Shown piece by piece: positions 56,107-64,000 of a DNA stretch of 64,000 nucleotides; within the stretch, counting starts at the first letter, position 1, and each line of letters opens with the position of its first letter. The translations under genes were made by a program, and so were the position numbers. Under the pieces are notes generated by a model. It was not told the origin of the DNA and ran no database searches. It saw nothing but the letters and a program-made list of their open reading frames with translations. The DNA comes from Nocardioides sp. REDSEA-S33_B3 (lineage in GTDB: Bacteria > Actinomycetota > Actinomycetes > Propionibacteriales > Nocardioidaceae), in NCBI GenBank assembly GCA_001627335.1, contig LUPK01000059.1:225039-289038 (forward strand), written 5' to 3'.

Positions 56107-57321
56107 ATGGCAGGCGGCGGTGCTGGAGGCGGGCTGAGGAGCTACCGGGACGTGCTGACGCACCCCGGCGCGCTCGCGTTCTCGCTGACGGGTCTGGTGG
56201 CTCGGCTGCCGATCTCCATGGCCGGTCTCGGCATCGTGCTGCTGGTCGAGGGGGCGACCGGTTCCTACGGCCTGGCCGGCTCGGTCTCAGCGGCCTACAT
56301 GGTCGCCAACGCGGTGCTCGCCATCGCGCAGGGCCGGCTGCTGGACCGCTGGGGGCAGGGACCGGTCCTGGCCGTGGCGGGCACGGTCTTCGGCATCGCG
56401 ACCTCGCTGCTGGTCTGGTCGGTCCAGGCGGACTGGCCGCGCACCGCGTCGTACGTCGCCGCGGCCGTGGCGGGGGGCTCGCTGCCCCAGATCGGCTCGG
56501 CCGTGCGTGCCCGCTGGGCGCAGGTGCTCGACCGGCCGGCGCAGGTGCAGACCGCGTACGCCCTCGAGGCCGTCTTCGACGAGGTCGTCTTCATCCTCGG
56601 CCCGATCCTGGTGACGGTGCTCGCCACGCTCGTGCACCCCGTGCTCGGGCTGGCGGTGGCCGCCGCCGCGGGGTCCCTGGGCTCGTGGGCGTTCGCCGCC
56701 CAGCGCTCCACCGCTCCCCCGGCCCACCCGCACCGGCGCGGGGGTGACCGGCGCGTGCCGCTGCCCTGGCGCACGCTGGCTCCGCTCACGGTCGTCTCCG
56801 CGTGCCTGGGCGTCCTCTTCGGTGCTGCTGAGGTGACCACGGTCGCGTTCGCGGACGAGCAGGGGGCTCCCGCCTGGGCCGGCGCGCTGCTGGCCCTGTG
56901 GGCCTTGGGCAGCCTGGTCTCCGGCGTCGTCACCGGTGCGCTGACCTGGCGTACCTCGGTCACCACGCGACTGCGGGTGGGGGCGAGCGCGATGGCGCTG
57001 GCCATGGCGCCGCTGTGGCTGGTCGGGTCGCTGCCGCTGATGGGGCTGGTGCTGCTCATCGGGGGTGCCGCCATCGCCCCGACGCTCATCGCCACGATGT
57101 CGCTGGTGCAGTCCAGCACCCCCCGCGCCCGCCTCACCGAGGGGATGGCCCTCGTGCAGACCGGCCTGGTCGCCGGCGTCGCTCCCGGTGCCGCTGCCTC
57201 CGGCTTCGTCGTCGACCACTACGGCGCCAACCCGGCGTACCTCGTGTCCCTGGCCGCCGGCCTCCTCGCCGCGCTGGCCGCGCTCACGCTGCCGCGGCCC
57301 CCGGTGTCCGACGGCGACTGA
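56107..57321 (+). CDS. Major facilitator superfamily transporter
   Basis: 404 residues with about 12 membrane segments. The intracellular loop between segments 2 and 3 reads AQGRLLDRWGQGPVL, the MFS signature (G-x-L-x-D-R-x-G). DEVVFILGPILVTVLATLV carries an unusual acidic pair within a membrane segment, as in drug/proton antiporters. ATG 56107 lies 6 bases after TAGGTT (56095-56100). It is divergent from hemH; whether it carries haem-related substrates is unknown. Confidence 0.88.
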   Translation: MAGGGAGGGLRSYRDVLTHPGALAFSLTGLVARLPISMAGLGIVLLVEGATGSYGLAGSVSAAYMVANAVLAIAQGRLLDRWGQGPVLAVAGTVFGIATSLLVWSVQADWPRTASYVAAAVAGGSLPQIGSAVRARWAQVLDRPAQVQTAYALEAVFDEVVFILGPILVTVLATLVHPVLGLAVAAAAGSLGSWAFAAQRSTAPPAHPHRRGGDRRVPLPWRTLAPLTVVSACLGVLFGAAEVTTVAFADEQGAPAWAGALLALWALGSLVSGVVTGALTWRTSVTTRLRVGASAMALAMAPLWLVGSLPLMGLVLLIGGAAIAPTLIATMSLVQSSTPRARLTEGMALVQTGLVAGVAPGAAASGFVVDHYGANPAYLVSLAAGLLAALAALTLPRPPVSDGD

Positions 57322-57327
57322 CCGACC

Positions 57328-57963
57328 TCAGACGCTGGCGGGTCCCCGCGGCACCGGCGCCTGCCAGCCGCGCCACATCGACAGCAGCCGCCACACCAGG
57401 CAGACCGTGGCCCCGGCCGCGGCGGCCAGGCCGAACGGCACGTCCGCACGGTCGAGCAGCACCGCGACGAGCGCCCCTGCCAGCGCAGGGGTCGCGTAGA
57501 GCTCGCCCCGGAAGATCACCGGTACGCGGCCGGCCAGCACGTCGCGCATCATGCCGCCGCCGATGCCGGTCGCCATCCCCAGCAGCGCTGCCGGCAGCGG
57601 CCCCAGGCCGTAGTCGACGGCCTTGAGCGCCCCGGCGACGCAGAACAACGAGAGACCGAAGGAGTCGAAGACGTTGACCAGCCGCTCCATCCGGCCCAGC
57701 GCCGGGTGGTAGAGGAAGGTCACCAGGCCGGCAGCGACCGGCACGAGGAGGTAGCGCCAGTCCTGCAGCGCGGCCGGCGGCGTGGCGTCGATGAGCACGT
57801 CGCGCAGGAACCCGCCACCGAGGCCGGTGACACCGGCCAGGACCATCACGCCGAAGACGTCGAGCTCCTTGCGGACCGCGACGAGCGCGCCGGAGATCGC
57901 GAAGACGAAGATGCCGACGAGGTCGAGGGCGACCAGGGTCACGCTGGGTTCGGGGGTCGGCAC
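57328..57963 (-). CDS. TRIC-family cation channel / UPF0126 membrane protein
   Basis: 211 residues with seven membrane segments and an internal repeat: GVTGLGGGFLRDVLIDATPP in the first half, ATGIGGGMMRDVLAGRVPVI in the second. These Gly-rich GGGxxRD motifs are the TRIC/YicG signature. Bacterial TRIC forms trimeric potassium-permeable channels. GTG 57963 is 6 bases after TAGCCT (57970-57975, minus strand). It is convergent with the MFS gene at 6 bases. Confidence 0.9.
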   Translation of the reverse strand: MPTPEPSVTLVALDLVGIFVFAISGALVAVRKELDVFGVMVLAGVTGLGGGFLRDVLIDATPPAALQDWRYLLVPVAAGLVTFLYHPALGRMERLVNVFDSFGLSLFCVAGALKAVDYGLGPLPAALLGMATGIGGGMMRDVLAGRVPVIFRGELYATPALAGALVAVLLDRADVPFGLAAAAGATVCLVWRLLSMWRGWQAPVPRGPASV

Positions 57964-58015
57964 CCGCGCAGGCTACCCACAGCCGGGGGCCGGGACCCAG
58001 CGGCCGCGGACGACC

Positions 58016-58474
58016 TCAGCGCACCCCGTAGAACGGCGAGGTCAGCGGCCAGTCGCGGGCGATCCAGTCGGGGACGAAGGCGTCCAGCGTGGACTCGAGC
58101 TCGCTGCCGACGTACTCGTCCCGCACCCACCACGAGATGACGGCGTCGCACCCGGGGCCGTCACCGGGATCGACGTAGACGCAGCCGATCAGCTCGGTCT
58201 CCTCGGCGTCGAGGAGCGCGTAGTTGAAGGACTCGTGGGTCTGCATCTCCTCCCAGTGCCGCTGCAGGTCCTCGCGGTCGGCCTCGGCGCTCATGTCGGC
58301 CGGCGGCCAGCCCCAGGCGTCGCCGTAGATCGCCCACAGCCGCTCCCGCGAGCCCATGACGGCCTGCATGTCCTTCTCGGTGTCGTCGGCGGTGATGGGA
58401 CGCAGGTGGTGGCCGGTGGGCAGGTCCACCCGCAGCGGGTGCTCCCAGTCCGTCGGGAGCCAGGTCGTGGTCAT
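58016..58474 (-). CDS. GNAT-like N-acetyltransferase
   Basis: 152 residues. The start LRPITADDTEKDMQAVMGSR and the core NYALLDAEETELIGCVYVDP fit the GNAT beta-sheet; DAVISWWVRDEYVGSELEST replaces the usual R-x-x-G-x-G/A phosphate loop with a form seen in a Trp-rich subgroup. Substrate unknown. ATG 58474 is used because the sequence before it (to 58639) is out-of-family. Confidence 0.7.
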   Translation of the reverse strand: MTTTWLPTDWEHPLRVDLPTGHHLRPITADDTEKDMQAVMGSRERLWAIYGDAWGWPPADMSAEADREDLQRHWEEMQTHESFNYALLDAEETELIGCVYVDPGDGPGCDAVISWWVRDEYVGSELESTLDAFVPDWIARDWPLTSPFYGVR

Positions 58475-58616
58475 GAGCAGATGGTGGAGCCTGCGAGCAG
58501 CGGTGCGCCACGCAAATGTGCGGCGGGTCCGACGCACCGCCGCACCCCGAGCGCACCGCGAGCGCGCCACGGGCCCCTCGGGCGCCGGGGTCCCTGGTCC
58601 GGGGCGTCTCCTGGCG

Positions 58617-58670
58617 TAGGCTCGCCCCACCCCGGGCACTCCGGCGGCGATGGACTACGAAGCAGGAGGT
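58617..58670 (+). promoter_or_regulatory. Promoter -10 and strong ribosome site of sepH
   Basis: TAGGCT (58617-58622) is a good -10. A full AGGAGGT (58664-58670) stands 10 bases before ATG 58681. sepH is thus one of the few genes here with both a leader and a canonical ribosome site, and probably has high, steady translation. Confidence 0.5.
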
Positions 58671-58680
58671 GGACCGGCTC

Positions 58681-59655
58681 ATGGTGCACCTGACCCTCGC
58701 GGGCACGAGCGAGGACGGGAAGCGCCTGCTCCTGGTCAGCGACGCCGGGGAGGAGCACACCCTCGACGTCGACGCCCGGCTCCGCAGCGCCCTGCGCGGC
58801 GAGACGTCACGACTCGGTCAGTTGGAGATCACCATGGAGAGCGTCCTGCGGCCTCGCGACATCCAGGCCCGCATCCGCGCCGGCGAGACGCCGGAGGCGG
58901 TCGCCGAGGCGGCGCAGACCAGCGTCGAGAAGATCATGCCGTTCGCCGGCCCCGTCCTCGCCGAGCGCGAGCACGTCGCCCAGCGCGCGCAGCGCAGCTC
59001 GGTACGCCGTCGCAACGGTGACGGGGCGCGCATCCTCGGCGAGGCCGTCGAGTCCCACCTGCGCTCGGTCAACGTCGGCGTCGACACCGTCGCCTGGGAC
59101 GCCTGGCGCCGCGAGGACGGGCGCTGGGTACTCACGGCCGACTTCGCCACCCAGACCCGTTCGGGCACCGGCACCTACACCTACGACATGCCCGGCAACT
59201 ACGTCGTGGCCGAGGACGACGACGCCCGCTGGCTCATCGGCGACCGGTCGGCGACCCCGACCGCACCCCCGGCCCCCGACGACCTCGAGCAGGTGCGCCG
59301 CCGTCGTGCCGCCGCCCTCGACGAGCCCGACCAGCTGCCCCTGGGCGACGACGCGATCCACCTCGTCGCGCCCGAGTCGCTGCCCGACCTGCACGACGAG
59401 GCGCCGGCCCAGGAGCCGGCCCAGGAGTCGGCGGAGCCCGTGCGTGCGGACGCCGAGCCCGGTCAGCCCGAGCCGGCCCCGTCCTCGCACGACGAGCCCG
59501 CTCCGGCCGCGCGGGAGACGACCGAGCCGCCGGCTGCGCAGCAGACCCCGCCCGAGCACGTCGACGAGCCCGCCGGCCGCAAGCCGGCCCGCAAGCGCGG
59601 CCGCGCGTCCGTCCCGAGCTGGGACGAGATCATGTTCGGCGGCACCAAGGAGTAG
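58681..59655 (+). CDS. sepH: Cell-division protein SepH (DUF3071)
   Basis: 324 residues. SepH stimulates FtsZ assembly in actinobacteria. The N-terminal domain with helix-turn-helix-like part is clear (MVHLTLAGTSEDGKRLLLVS, LRPRDIQARIRAGETPEAVA, AWDAWRREDGRWVLTADFAT). A disordered Pro/Glu-rich linker runs from about residue 200 (PAQEPAQESAEPVRADAEPG). The C-terminal basic cluster KPARKRGR and the SVPSWDEIMFGG end are the conserved family tail. ATG 58681 is fixed by AGGAGGT upstream. Confidence 0.94.
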   Translation: MVHLTLAGTSEDGKRLLLVSDAGEEHTLDVDARLRSALRGETSRLGQLEITMESVLRPRDIQARIRAGETPEAVAEAAQTSVEKIMPFAGPVLAEREHVAQRAQRSSVRRRNGDGARILGEAVESHLRSVNVGVDTVAWDAWRREDGRWVLTADFATQTRSGTGTYTYDMPGNYVVAEDDDARWLIGDRSATPTAPPAPDDLEQVRRRRAAALDEPDQLPLGDDAIHLVAPESLPDLHDEAPAQEPAQESAEPVRADAEPGQPEPAPSSHDEPAPAARETTEPPAAQQTPPEHVDEPAGRKPARKRGRASVPSWDEIMFGGTKE

Positions 59656-59679
59656 CCCTCGGGGCATCCCCACGAGGGC
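59655..59679 (+). terminator. Hairpin terminator of sepH
   Basis: GCCCTCGGGG, loop CATCC, CCACGAGGGC: 9 of 10 positions pair. It begins on the last base of the stop codon and is followed by the leaderless promoter of the reductase gene (TAGTCT, 59690-59695). Confidence 0.65.
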
Positions 59680-59701
59680 CGAGCGGGGCTAGTCTCCGCC
59701 C

Positions 59702-61708
59702 ATGGCCTACTTCGTGACCGGCGCCACAGGCTTCATCGGGCGGTTCCTCGTGACCGAGCTGCTCGACCACCGCGAGGGCGAGGTCTTCGTCCTCGTCCGC
59801 GAGGGCAGCCGACATCGGATGGACGCCCTCGTCCGACGCTGGGGCACCGACCGCGTCACCCCGGTCGTGGGCGACCTGTCCCAGGACGGGCTCGGTGTCG
59901 ACCCCGCCTGGGTCGCCGAGCACCGCGGCTCGATCGAGCACTTCTTCCACCTCGCGGCGATCTACGACATGACCGCCGACGACGCGACCAACGAGACGAT
60001 GAACGTCGGCGGCACCCGCCACGCCCTCGAGCTCGCCGAGGCGCTGGAGGTGGGCTGCTTCCACCAGGTGTCGTCGGTGGCCGCCGCCGGCGAGCACCGC
60101 GGCCGCTTCGACGAGACGATGTTCGACGAGGGCCAGCACCTGCCCTCGCCCTACCACCGCACCAAGTTCGAGTCCGAGCGGATCGTGCGCGAGGAGGCGA
60201 CGGTCCCCTGGCGCGTCTACCGGCCGGCCATCGTGGTCGGCGACTCCCAGTCCGGCGAGATGGACAAGGTCGACGGCCCCTACTACTTCTTCCCCCTGAT
60301 GAAGCTGCTGCGCGACCGGCTGCCCGCCTGGCTGCCGCTCGTGGGCGTCGACCTCGGCGACACCAACGTGGTGCCGGTCGACTACGTCGCGAAGGCGATG
60401 GACCACATCGCCCACTGTCCCGACCTCGACGGCCAGGCCTTTCACCTCGTCAACCCCGAGCCGCAGCCGGTCGTCGACGTCGTGAACGCCTTCTGCGCCG
60501 CCGCCGGCGCCCCACGGTTCGCCACCCCCGTCGACCGCGGCGTCACCCGGGCCGGGCCGCTCGCCCTGCTCCCCCGCGCGGTGCGCCCCTCGACGTACGC
60601 CGCGGCGCTGGCCCGCAACGGGATCGTGCAATCGGTCCTCGACCCGCTGACCAGCCAGCTCGGCATCCCCGCGGAGGTGCTGGGGCACACCGGCTTCGCC
60701 CCCGTGTTCGACTCACGTCGGACCGAGAAGGCGCTCGCGGGCTCCGGCATCGGCGTGCCGGACCTGGAGTCCTACGCCCGCACGCTGTGGGGCTACTGGG
60801 AGGAGCACCTCGACGACTCCTGCGGACGGGACGCCGACAACCGCGCCGCCCTGCAGGGCAAGCACGTCGTCATCACCGGCGCCTCCTCGGGCATCGGCCA
60901 GGTCACCGCCCTGAAGGTCGCGCAGTGCGGCGGCATCCCGGTGCTGGTCGCCCGCGGCAAGGACAAGCTGGAGGAGACCAGGGCGGTCATCGAGTCCCGC
61001 GGCGGCACGGCCCACGTCTACCCGTGCGATCTCTCCGACCTCGACGCGATCGACGCCCTGTGCGCCCAGATCTCGGCCGAGCTCCCCTCGGTCGACTTCG
61101 TGGTCAACAACGCCGGGCGCTCGATCCGTCGCTCGCTCAAGCTCAGCCACGACCGCTTCCACGACTTCGAGCGCACCATGCAGCTGAACTACTTCGGCGC
61201 GATCCGCCTGGTGATGGGCCTGATCCCGGCCATGCGGGAGCAGCGGCGCGGGCACATCGTGAACATCAGCTCCATCGGCGTGCAGACCAACCCGCCGCGG
61301 TTCTCGGCCTACGTGGCGTCCAAGGCGGCCCTGGACTCCTGGTCCAACGTCGTGTCCTCCGAGCTCGTCGGCGACGGCATCACCTTCACCGGCATCCACA
61401 TGCCGCTGGTGCGGACGCCGATGATCGCGCCGACCAAGATCTACGACAAGTTCCCCACGATCTCACCGGCACAGGCCGCGGACCTGGTCATCAGGGCGAT
61501 GGTCGAGCGGCCGCACGAGATCAACACCGCGCTCGGCAACGCCGGCGCCATCGCGCACACGGTCGCGCCCAAGGTGGCGTTCCGCATCCTCAACATGGCC
61601 TACCACGTGTTCCCGGACTCCGCCGCCGCCCGCGGCGACGCAACCCAGGGCTCGCGGGAGTCCGAGCAGATCATGCTGGCCCGGGTGTTCAAGGGGATCC
61701 ACTGGTGA
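59702..61708 (+). CDS. Two-domain fatty acyl-CoA reductase (extended SDR fused to classical SDR)
   Basis: 668 residues. Residues 1-370 are an extended SDR like male-sterility/thioester reductases (YFVTGATGFIGRFLVTELLD, LPSPYHRTKFESERIVRE with YxxxK). Residues about 385-660 are a classical SDR (VVITGASSGIGQVTALKVAQ, VNNAGRSIRRSLK, AYVASKAALDSWSN). This is the layout of the bacterial reductases that convert acyl-CoA to fatty aldehyde and then alcohol (Maqu_2220, mycobacterial Rv3391 type). Each half has its own NADPH site. It would feed wax esters or ether lipids. ATG 59702 is 6 bases after TAGTCT (59690-59695). It overlaps the convergent rhodanese gene by 20 bases. Confidence 0.9.
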   Translation: MAYFVTGATGFIGRFLVTELLDHREGEVFVLVREGSRHRMDALVRRWGTDRVTPVVGDLSQDGLGVDPAWVAEHRGSIEHFFHLAAIYDMTADDATNETMNVGGTRHALELAEALEVGCFHQVSSVAAAGEHRGRFDETMFDEGQHLPSPYHRTKFESERIVREEATVPWRVYRPAIVVGDSQSGEMDKVDGPYYFFPLMKLLRDRLPAWLPLVGVDLGDTNVVPVDYVAKAMDHIAHCPDLDGQAFHLVNPEPQPVVDVVNAFCAAAGAPRFATPVDRGVTRAGPLALLPRAVRPSTYAAALARNGIVQSVLDPLTSQLGIPAEVLGHTGFAPVFDSRRTEKALAGSGIGVPDLESYARTLWGYWEEHLDDSCGRDADNRAALQGKHVVITGASSGIGQVTALKVAQCGGIPVLVARGKDKLEETRAVIESRGGTAHVYPCDLSDLDAIDALCAQISAELPSVDFVVNNAGRSIRRSLKLSHDRFHDFERTMQLNYFGAIRLVMGLIPAMREQRRGHIVNISSIGVQTNPPRFSAYVASKAALDSWSNVVSSELVGDGITFTGIHMPLVRTPMIAPTKIYDKFPTISPAQAADLVIRAMVERPHEINTALGNAGAIAHTVAPKVAFRILNMAYHVFPDSAAARGDATQGSRESEQIMLARVFKGIHW

Positions 61709-62522
61709 TCGGGCGGGAGGGATCCGTGATCCACCCGCTCCAGCTCCCCGGGTACAGCGCAGCGCGCACCCCCACCAGCTCCAGGGCGAGCACGTCGAGG
61801 CAGGCGGTCACGCCCGAGCCGCAGTACGCCGCGACGTCCGCCCCGGGCACGGCCCCGACACCGGCGTACAGCTCGCGGAGCTCGGGCACGGGGCGGAACC
61901 TGCCCTCGGGCGTGAGGTTGAGCGACGTCGGCACGTTCACGGCGCCGGGGACGTGCCCGGCCACGGGATCCACCGGCTCGACCTCGCCGCGGTAGCGCTC
62001 ACCGGCCCGCGCGTCGACCAGCACCGCGACCCCGAGCACCCCGTCGGCCTCGACGACCGGCATCGATCCCGGCGTCCCGTCCAGGTCGCCCGGCTCCGTG
62101 TCGACCGGACCGGTCTCCACCGGCCCGCCGCCGGCGACCCACGCGCTCCACCCGCCGTCGAGCACCCGCACGTCCTCGACGCCGTGGTGGCGCAGCAGCC
62201 ACCAGGCGCGCGCGGCGGCGTGGCCCGACCAGTCGTCGTAGACGACGACCGGGTGACCGCTCCGCACACCGGCCGACCGCATCGCCCCGAGGAAGGTCGC
62301 GGTGTCCGGCAGCGGATGGCGGCCGCCCGCACCGGGAGGTGCGGCGAGCGCCGTGTCGAGGTCGACGTACGCCGCTCCGGGCACGTGCCCCGCCTCGTGC
62401 TCGGCCGGACCGGTCGGACCGCCCAGCCGGTAGCGCACGTCCAGCAGGGGCGGCGGCTGCCCGGAGTCGAGGAGCGCGCTCAGCTCGGCGGTGTCGATGA
62501 GGGGGTGCACTGGCCCGGACAT
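61689..62522 (-). CDS. Sulfurtransferase with two rhodanese domains
   Basis: 277 residues. First rhodanese copy (LLDVRYRLGGPTGPAEHEAG, VVVYDDWSGHAAARAWWLLR) lacks the Cys, as usual; the second has the active loop YCGSGVTACLDVLAL with the sulphur-accepting Cys (CGSGVTA). The loop type is nearer thiosulphate sulfurtransferase (SseA/CysA2) than mercaptopyruvate sulfurtransferase (CGSGVTA against CRKGVT). It moves sulphane sulphur. The ATG lies close to CAGGAT, a possible leaderless promoter. Confidence 0.88.
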   Translation of the reverse strand: MSGPVHPLIDTAELSALLDSGQPPPLLDVRYRLGGPTGPAEHEAGHVPGAAYVDLDTALAAPPGAGGRHPLPDTATFLGAMRSAGVRSGHPVVVYDDWSGHAAARAWWLLRHHGVEDVRVLDGGWSAWVAGGGPVETGPVDTEPGDLDGTPGSMPVVEADGVLGVAVLVDARAGERYRGEVEPVDPVAGHVPGAVNVPTSLNLTPEGRFRPVPELRELYAGVGAVPGADVAAYCGSGVTACLDVLALELVGVRAALYPGSWSGWITDPSRPITSGSP

Positions 62523-62557
62523 GCACCCATCCTGCCGGACACCTAGGATCTCGCCCC

Positions 62558-63217
62558 GTGGCTGAGCTCCAGTTCTTCACCGGCACCATGGACTCCGGCA
62601 AGAGCACGCTGGCGCTCCAGACCAACCACAACCACGCCGCCCGCGGCCGTGTGGGGCAGATCTTCGTCACCCGCGACCGTGCCGGCACCGGCCGCCTCTC
62701 GAGTCGCCTGGGCCTGACCCACGACGCGATCGAGGTCGACAGCGAGTTCGACTTCTGGCGCCACGTCGTCGACCACCTGACCCAGGGCGGCCGGATCGAC
62801 TACCTCATCTGCGACGAGGCGCAGTTCTACTCCCCCGAACAGATCGACGCCCTGGCCAAGATCGTCGACGAGCTGCAGATCGACGTCTTCGCCTTCGGGA
62901 TCCTCACCGACTTCCGCACGCTGATGTTCCCCGGCTCCGCGCGTCTCGTCGAGCTCGCCGACCGGATGAACGTCCTGCAGGTCGAGGCGCTGTGCTGGTG
63001 CGGCAAGCGCGCCACCCACAACGCCCGTACCGAGAACGGCGTGATGGTCGTCGAGGGCGACGTCATCGTGGTCGGCGACGTCGAGCAGCCCGACCACCAC
63101 GACGCGGACGTGGACGTCGCCTACGAGGTGCTCTGCCGGCAGCACCACCGCCGCCGGCTCACCGCCGCCCGCGCCAAGGCCGTCTCGCTCGCCCCCGAGC
63201 CACTGCCCTTCGGCTGA
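62558..63217 (+). CDS. tdk: Thymidine kinase (type II)
   Basis: 219 residues. The P-loop GTMDSGKSTLALQ, the Walker B ICDEAQFYSPEQIDAL with the catalytic Glu, the lasso region and TENGVMVVEGDVIVVG are present. Zinc ligands are seen as ALCWCGKRATHNAR and VLCRQHHRRR, where the second pair is Cys/His instead of Cys/Cys. It salvages thymidine to dTMP. GTG 62558 lies 8 bases after TAGGAT (62544-62549). Confidence 0.93.
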   Translation: MAELQFFTGTMDSGKSTLALQTNHNHAARGRVGQIFVTRDRAGTGRLSSRLGLTHDAIEVDSEFDFWRHVVDHLTQGGRIDYLICDEAQFYSPEQIDALAKIVDELQIDVFAFGILTDFRTLMFPGSARLVELADRMNVLQVEALCWCGKRATHNARTENGVMVVEGDVIVVGDVEQPDHHDADVDVAYEVLCRQHHRRRLTAARAKAVSLAPEPLPFG

Positions 63218-63258
63218 CGCCGACACCCGCTGCCCGCCGCTGGCCGAGCCCCCAACCG

Positions 63259-63298
63259 CTGGTCGAGCAGGCGAGCGCCAGCGCCGAGCCTCGAAACC
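63259..63298. repeat. Probable dispersed intergenic repeat fragment
   Basis: CTGGTCGAGCAGGCGAGCGC continues to CCGAGCCTCGAAACC; the outer ends GGTCGAG and CTCGAaACC are inverted. Sequences of this shape are, as I recall, scattered in Nocardioides-type genomes. AACCGCTGGTCG also occurs at 53599-53610 in another convergent gap of this window. Confidence 0.45.
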
Positions 63299-63330
63299 CC
63301 GTACGCCGACAAGCAACCCCTTCCCGCGGC

Positions 63331-63377
63331 GACCGGAGGGTTCCTCGTGACCCCCTTTCACGGCAAACCCTCCAGTC
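63331..63377. repeat. Two-level hairpin upstream of the HNH gene
   Basis: GACCGGAGGGTT (63331-63342) pairs with AACCCTCCAGTC (63366-63377) with one mismatch, and inside it CGTGA (63346-63350) pairs with TCACG (63358-63362). It may be the end signal of tdk or part of a conserved element that travels with this HNH family. Confidence 0.5.
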
Positions 63378-63586
63378 CCCTCGGACTCCGTGGTCATCGT
63401 GCGTGCGCGCCTGGACGTTCGCGCTGCAGCAGGTCCTACATCTTTCGAAGCCGTGCTTGCGGCGGGCTTCCATTTCGGTACTTGGTCGCTGCTCGCTCAT
63501 GCCTTGCGGCACGACGAGGTGCTCGCTTGGGTTGCGCCTGCTTCGTCCTCCATAGATCCACTTCGAAGCCCACATCAAGGTTCCTT

Positions 63587-63602
63587 TCGAACTGGTGTTC
63601 TA
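63587..63602. promoter_or_regulatory. LexA-type SOS box of the HNH gene
   Basis: TCGAACTGGTGTTCTA matches the LexA consensus TCGAAC-N4-GTTCGA at 11 of 12 defined positions. It ends 1 base before the -10 hexamer TAGAAT (63604-63609). Mycobacterial 13E12 genes are also under LexA control, as I recall, so this is expected biology. Confidence 0.75.
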
Positions 63603-63615
63603 GTAGAATCTGGTC

Positions 63616-64000
63616 ATGGCACTCGGGCACCAGGATCACTCGGCACAGGACTCAGCTCCTGTCCCGACCGGTGACCTGCTCACCGAGATCCGCGACCTCG
63701 ACCAGGCTGCCGACCAGGCCGACCGGGACCGGTTCATCGCGATCGCCGAGTGGGCCGACCGCCACACCACCGGGCAGCTGCTCCCCGACCTGTACGGCAC
63801 GTTCGGGCTGCCCGACGACGACGCCCACACCGAGGCCGAGAACGCCTGGGTGTCCCGGTTCGGGATGCCCGGGGCCGACACGATGCTCGAGCTCGCCGGC
63901 CCGGGTGCGCCGGAGATCAGCGAGTTCGCGGTCATCGAGCTCGCCGCCGCCCTGGGCAGGTCCACCGACTCGGGCCGGATGCTGCTCTCAGACGCCGTCG
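63616..64000 (+). CDS. DUF222/HNH endonuclease-like protein (13E12 family), cut by window edge
   Basis: 128 residues visible. The opening GDLLTEIRDLDQAADQADRD, RFIAIAEWADRHT and the SEFAVIELAAALGRSTDSGR - MLLSDAV stretch are the DUF222 signature; these proteins carry an HNH nuclease domain at the C-terminus, which lies outside the window. ATG 63616 is 6 bases after TAGAAT. The family is multi-copy in actinobacteria and often near repeats. The role may be in DNA damage or mobile DNA; unknown. Confidence 0.8.
   Translation, partial: MALGHQDHSAQDSAPVPTGDLLTEIRDLDQAADQADRDRFIAIAEWADRHTTGQLLPDLYGTFGLPDDDAHTEAENAWVSRFGMPGADTMLELAGPGAPEISEFAVIELAAALGRSTDSGRMLLSDAV

Larger units (their letters stand above)
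63218..63615. other. 398-base intergenic region with repeat fragments, hairpin and SOS promoter
   Basis: No gene is seen. From left to right: a possible dispersed-repeat fragment (63259-63298), a two-level hairpin (63331-63377), about 200 bases of lower GC than the rest of the window without recognisable structure, a LexA box (63587-63602) and a -10 hexamer (63604-63609). Confidence 0.6.

Overview
The window reads as a chromosomal segment of a high-GC actinobacterium, most likely a Nocardioides-like member of the Propionibacteriales. Three things support this: very GC-rich codon third positions throughout; actinobacterial-only families (SepH, DUF3159, DUF3710, DUF3093, DUF4193, DUF4235, FabG4/HtdX, [2Fe-2S]-type ferrochelatase); and a gene order around ceoB/ceoC, dut and suhB that matches, as I recall it, the Mycobacterium tuberculosis Rv2689c-Rv2701c block. 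I see no tRNA, rRNA, CRISPR array, prophage or transposase. The assignment to a genus is inference.

Layout. 1-4.6 kb: uvrB (cut by the edge) and, divergently, a two-gene unit for a secreted beta-helix protein and a membrane-anchored partner. 4.6-8.5 kb: a secreted esterase, a TetR regulator, the N-terminal remnant of a short-chain dehydrogenase joined in frame to a phospholipase D-family gene (a probable deletion scar). 8.5-19.3 kb: SCP2 protein, AlkA-like glycosylase, molybdopterin oxidoreductase, enoyl-CoA hydratase, M36 metalloprotease, LigB-like DNA ligase, an apparently autoregulated TetR gene. 19.4-30.7 kb: a lipid block with thiolase, fabG4 and htdX, an M23 peptidase, a PAC2-TesB-TesB operon and the fadA-fadB beta-oxidation operon. 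30.7-43 kb: lipoprotein with a metalloprotease motif, dxs, SMP-30-like/NUDIX/SOS-linked unknown gene, YjbQ, GNAT, M3 peptidase, DUF3105 plus a thiamine-binding protein, acnA. 43.2-45.8 kb: a three-gene ABC exporter. 46-56 kb: the conserved RNA methyltransferase / APC permease / TrkA pair / DUF3159 / OB / DUF3710 / dut / DUF3093 / DUF4235 / DUF4193 / suhB / hemH block. 56-64 kb: MFS, TRIC-family channel, GNAT, sepH, a two-domain acyl-CoA reductase, rhodanese, thymidine kinase, and the start of a 13E12-type DUF222/HNH gene.

How they work together. Fatty-acid and acyl-CoA turnover is the strongest theme (fadA/fadB, thiolase-fabG4-htdX, two TesB thioesterases, enoyl-CoA hydratase, SCP2, acyl-CoA reductase), with aconitase feeding acetyl-CoA into the TCA cycle. 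A DNA-damage theme is also present: uvrB, AlkA, LigB, dut, and two genes behind LexA-type SOS boxes.

Two window-wide signals stand out. About twenty start codons sit 6-8 bases after a TANNNT hexamer, the geometry of leaderless actinobacterial transcripts. The gap between the ABC ATPase and the RNA methyltransferase is filled stop codon to stop codon by seven 22-bp repeat units in two opposite orientations.
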